Positions 40,246-42,997 of a stretch of DNA of 42,997 bases are shown here, piece after piece. How positions within the stretch are numbered: the stretch's first letter is position 1; every line of letters starts with the position of its first letter. The notes beneath the pieces are model-generated. The model was not told the DNA's origin. It ran no database searches and saw only the letters and a program-made list of their open reading frames with translations. The translations under genes were made by a program, and so were the position numbers. The stretch is taken from contig JBBFLY010000020.1 of the NCBI GenBank assembly GCA_037478855.1, forward strand, positions 1-42,997, in the 5' to 3' direction. The DNA comes from Rhabdothermincola sp037478855 (GTDB taxonomy: Bacteria > Actinomycetota > Acidimicrobiia > Acidimicrobiales > Acidimicrobilacustridaceae).

Positions 40246-41727
40246 TCAGGTCAGCTCCACCTCCCCCGACGAGGTCAGCCGGGCTCTGGCGCCGACCATC
40301 TCCTCGTCGATCAGCGTCCGCATCGCCGAAGGGTCGGTCGTGACGCCCCACGCCCGTCGTCCGTCGCCGGTGAGGCAGGCCAGCAGGCCACGCTCTGGCT
40401 GTCCCTCCCGGTCGTGCATGACCGTGTAGGTCTCGATCTCGACGCTGCCCTCATGGTCCTCAGCAAGCTCCCGGCTCGGGAGCGCGTCCACCTCCTCCTG
40501 CGGCTCTGCGTGGCGGAAGCGTCCGGCAGGTGGCGGTTCGGTGGAGTACACGCCGAAGGCGTGCTTGGTGACGTAGCCACCGTTGGCGGTGCACAGCCCG
40601 AGCGAGCCGGGGTCGTCGCGCAGCACTCCGGCCATGGTGGCGATGGCGTGCATGACGTAGTTGTTCCACGGACCGCCGGCGAAGCTCATCCCTCCCGTGA
40701 CCGTCAGCTGGCGATCGAGACCGAGCCCCAGCTCCCGGGCGGCGAGCTGCACGGCAGCCGGGAAGCAGCTGTAGAGGTCGACGTGAGCCACGTCGTCGAT
40801 CGTGACGCCGGCCAGGTCGAGCGCCGCCCGGCCGCCGAGCCGGATGGCGGGCGAGGAGCGCAGGTCGTTGCGGCTTGACAGGAACCAGTGGTCGTGGGCG
40901 TCGGCTCCGGAGTGGAGGAAGATCCAGCGATCACGTGGGACGCCGAGGGCCTCCGCCCGCTCTACCGAGCAGAGGATCAGACCGGCGCCCTGCTCGACGT
41001 TGTTGTTGGAGTTCATCAGCTTCGTGTAGGGGAAGCCGATCATCCGGTTCTCCGCTGATGGCGTGGCGATCTCGTCCGCGGTGTACGCACGCTGGATCCA
41101 GGCGTAGGGGTTCGTCGCCGCCACCTCGGAGAAGCGTGCCCACAGCTCGGCGATCCTCCGGCGGTGCTCGCCGACGCTGAGGCCCTGCTCCGCTCGGAGC
41201 GCGATGTCGAACATGGGGTAGATCTGGATGGGCAGGAAGATCCCGCGGGCCACCTCTGCGGGATGGCTCAGATCCCGGTCCTCTCCGACCTGGATCGGTC
41301 GCGGGGTCTCCGCCGGTTGGACGGTCCACCCCAGGTCGCCCCCGACCTTCTTGGCCTGGGTGCGGGTGCGCCACGCCTCGCCGCCGGTGAGCAGCACCAG
41401 GTCGTTGCGACCGGCCTGGATGTCGAGGGCGGTGCGGTTCACGAGCGTCTGCACGTAGTTGCCGCCCATCACCGTGTACTCGGTCGTGCGGGGACGGGCA
41501 CCCACCCGCTCGGCCACGAGCGCTCCAGGATCGAGGTAGCGCCACGACAGCTGGTTGATCACCCGGATCGAGTCCGCGCCGCTCAGGATGTTGCTGCGGC
41601 CGGCGTCCTGCTCCGCGCGGCGCAGGGCTTCGGACATCAGATCCACCGGCTCCAGCGCGGGCTCGCCGCGGTCGACCCGCTGGGTGATCTGTCCGACCCC
41701 GATCAGAATCGGCAACCGTGGATCCAC
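40246..41727 (-). CDS. Thiolase-like protein type 1 (TLP1) lacking the nucleophilic cysteine
   Basis: This 493-residue protein has the thiolase fold plus a C-terminal beta domain (about 420-490, IETYTVMHDREGQPERGLLACL...) of the TLP1 type. Active thiolases have a nucleophilic Cys after the first core strand; here the segment reads EYTVMGGNYVQTLVNRTA, with no Cys. The second Cys is kept in LGLCTANGGYVTKHAFG, and GGMSFAGGPWNNYVMHA replaces the usual GHPxGATG. Classical thiolysis is therefore unlikely. The GTG at 41725-41727 follows AGGAGGAGAG. An operator shared with the acyl-CoA dehydrogenase gene lies 26 bp upstream, which links it to fatty-acid metabolism. Confidence 0.85.
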   Translation of the reverse strand: MDPRLPILIGVGQITQRVDRGEPALEPVDLMSEALRRAEQDAGRSNILSGADSIRVINQLSWRYLDPGALVAERVGARPRTTEYTVMGGNYVQTLVNRTALDIQAGRNDLVLLTGGEAWRTRTQAKKVGGDLGWTVQPAETPRPIQVGEDRDLSHPAEVARGIFLPIQIYPMFDIALRAEQGLSVGEHRRRIAELWARFSEVAATNPYAWIQRAYTADEIATPSAENRMIGFPYTKLMNSNNNVEQGAGLILCSVERAEALGVPRDRWIFLHSGADAHDHWFLSSRNDLRSSPAIRLGGRAALDLAGVTIDDVAHVDLYSCFPAAVQLAARELGLGLDRQLTVTGGMSFAGGPWNNYVMHAIATMAGVLRDDPGSLGLCTANGGYVTKHAFGVYSTEPPPAGRFRHAEPQEEVDALPSRELAEDHEGSVEIETYTVMHDREGQPERGLLACLTGDGRRAWGVTTDPSAMRTLIDEEMVGARARLTSSGEVELT

Positions 41728-41752
41728 CTCTCCTCCTCGTCCGCAGGCGCGT

Positions 41753-41770
41753 CTTGACCGACCGGTCAAG
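41753..41770. promoter_or_regulatory. Palindromic operator (copy 2) before the thiolase-like gene
   Basis: CTTGACCGACCGGTCAAG has the same CTTGAC/GTCAAG arms and 6-bp spacing as 13762-13779; the first eight bases are identical. It lies 25 nt before the start codon of the thiolase-like gene, where it would block the minus-strand promoter. It also lies 24 bp upstream of the TACAAT hexamer of the divergent phosphatase gene and could affect both. Confidence 0.6.
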
Positions 41771-41794
41771 AGTATTGGCGGTGGAAGGCGTCAC

Positions 41795-41800
41795 TACAAT
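41795..41800 (+). promoter_or_regulatory. -10-like hexamer of the phosphatase gene
   Basis: TACAAT is the closest match to the consensus TATAAT in the window. It ends 6 nt before an ATC codon (41807) that aligns with the normal first residue of the phosphatase. This supports transcription starting at or near that ATC. Confidence 0.5.
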
Positions 41801-41806
41801 CGGAGC

Positions 41807-42388
41807 ATCGACGTCCTCGTGGTCTGCACCGGCAACATCTGTCGCTCCCCGATGGCAGAGGCGCTTCTGCGGCACCGTCTCACTGAGCGTGGTGTCACGG
41901 CGCGGGTCAGCTCGGCCGGCATCGCGGCCGAAGGCCGACCAGCTTCGGCGTCAGCGATCGAGGTCATGGCCGAGTTCGGCCTCGACATCCGTGGGCACCG
42001 CAGCAGTCTCCTCACCGCTGAGCGGGTTGCCAGTGCCGACCTGATCCTCGCCATGGCCCGCGAGCACGTCCGCGAGGCCGTGGTGCTGGTGCCCGACGCC
42101 TTCGGGCGCACCTTCACCCTGAAGGAGCTGGTGCGCCTCGGCCGCGAGCGTGGCCCCCGGGCTGCGTCGGAGAGCCTCAGCAGCTGGCTCGCTCGCATGC
42201 ACGAAGGGCGAACGCCCCTGGCACATCTCGGATCGTCTCCCGATGATGACGTCGCCGACCCCATCGGTCAGCGGATGGCTGTCTACGAGCGCACCGCGGA
42301 CGAGCTGGTGGAGCTCACCGACGCGCTCGTCGAGCTCGTGTGGCGGAACGCCCCGGAGCCGGACACCTCCCGCCTCACACCCCTCTGA
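41807..42388 (+). CDS. Low-molecular-weight protein-tyrosine phosphatase; probable AUC start
   Basis: This phosphatase has about 193 residues. The active-site loop is CTGNICRS, with nucleophile Cys7 and Arg13 counted from ATC at 41807. The general-acid region is DDDVADPIGQ near 145. The chain is longer than the usual 150, with an insert around LKELVRLGRERGPRAASESLSS. In this family the first strand starts one or two residues before (V/I)LFVC; here that place is ATC GAC GTC CTC GTG GTC TGC. No ATG, GTG or TTG occurs nearby except GTG at 41819, which removes most of the first strand. The frame stays open upstream, but it overlaps the thiolase-like gene. glyA follows after 17 nt. Confidence 0.85.
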   Translation: MDVLVVCTGNICRSPMAEALLRHRLTERGVTARVSSAGIAAEGRPASASAIEVMAEFGLDIRGHRSSLLTAERVASADLILAMAREHVREAVVLVPDAFGRTFTLKELVRLGRERGPRAASESLSSWLARMHEGRTPLAHLGSSPDDDVADPIGQRMAVYERTADELVELTDALVELVWRNAPEPDTSRLTPL

Positions 42389-42405
42389 ACTCAGGAGACC
42401 CAGAC

Positions 42406-42997
<592 letters not shown>

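Overview
The window is G+C-rich bacterial DNA from an actinobacterium. A WhiB1-like iron-sulfur protein beside a PdtaS-type kinase, F420-linked enzyme families, the DUF3090/SCO1664/histidine-phosphatase trio, and the block argS-lysA-hom-thrC-rho-rpmE-prfA-prmC-...-glyA all fit Actinomycetota. The class Acidimicrobiia is my best guess, by inference from the overall mix; I could not run a search. No insertion sequence, integrase, phage gene or CRISPR array was seen.

Layout. 1-2846: a gene tail, the pdtaS/whiB1 convergent pair and a glycerophosphodiesterase. 2859-7004: a lipid kinase, etfBA and a sugar-lactone oxidase. 7006-9943: a four-gene minus-strand cluster of poorly understood genes (W-rich protein, SCO1664-family kinase-fold protein, DUF3090, histidine phosphatase), divergent from a family-5 uracil-DNA glycosylase. 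10711-15463: a lipoprotein, an FrhB-like iron-sulfur flavoprotein, a cation diffusion facilitator, an acyl-CoA dehydrogenase and a small F420/FMN split-barrel protein. 15496-17789: a 14-helix drug exporter with a divergent MarR regulator and two operator copies. 17859-21033: a LytR-CpsA-Psr cell-wall ligase and a PhoD-type phosphatase. 21099-37793: tRNA-Arg, argS, lysA, a lacZ interrupted by one in-frame TAG, hom, thrC, a phosphoglycerate-mutase-like gene in the thrB position, a DUF4397 secreted protein, rho, rpmE, an unrecognised gene, prfA and prmC. 37783-41727: four genes I did not expect inside this block (zinc-ribbon membrane protein, alcohol dehydrogenase, cyclic-nucleotide-binding protein, thiolase-like protein). 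41807-42997: a low-molecular-weight phosphotyrosine phosphatase and the start of glyA.

How the genes work together. lysA, hom, thrC and the apgM-like gene serve the aspartate amino-acid family, with the apgM-like protein the likely homoserine kinase. argS, tRNA-Arg, rpmE, prfA, prmC and glyA serve translation and one-carbon supply. etfBA can take electrons from the acyl-CoA dehydrogenase. That dehydrogenase and the distant thiolase-like gene share an 18-bp palindrome and look like parts of one fatty-acid regulon. Many genes have a -10-like hexamer (consensus near TANNNT) ending 6-9 nt before the start codon, which points to widespread leaderless transcription. Two genes lack any canonical start codon where one is expected (AUC at 41807, GUC at 34812).
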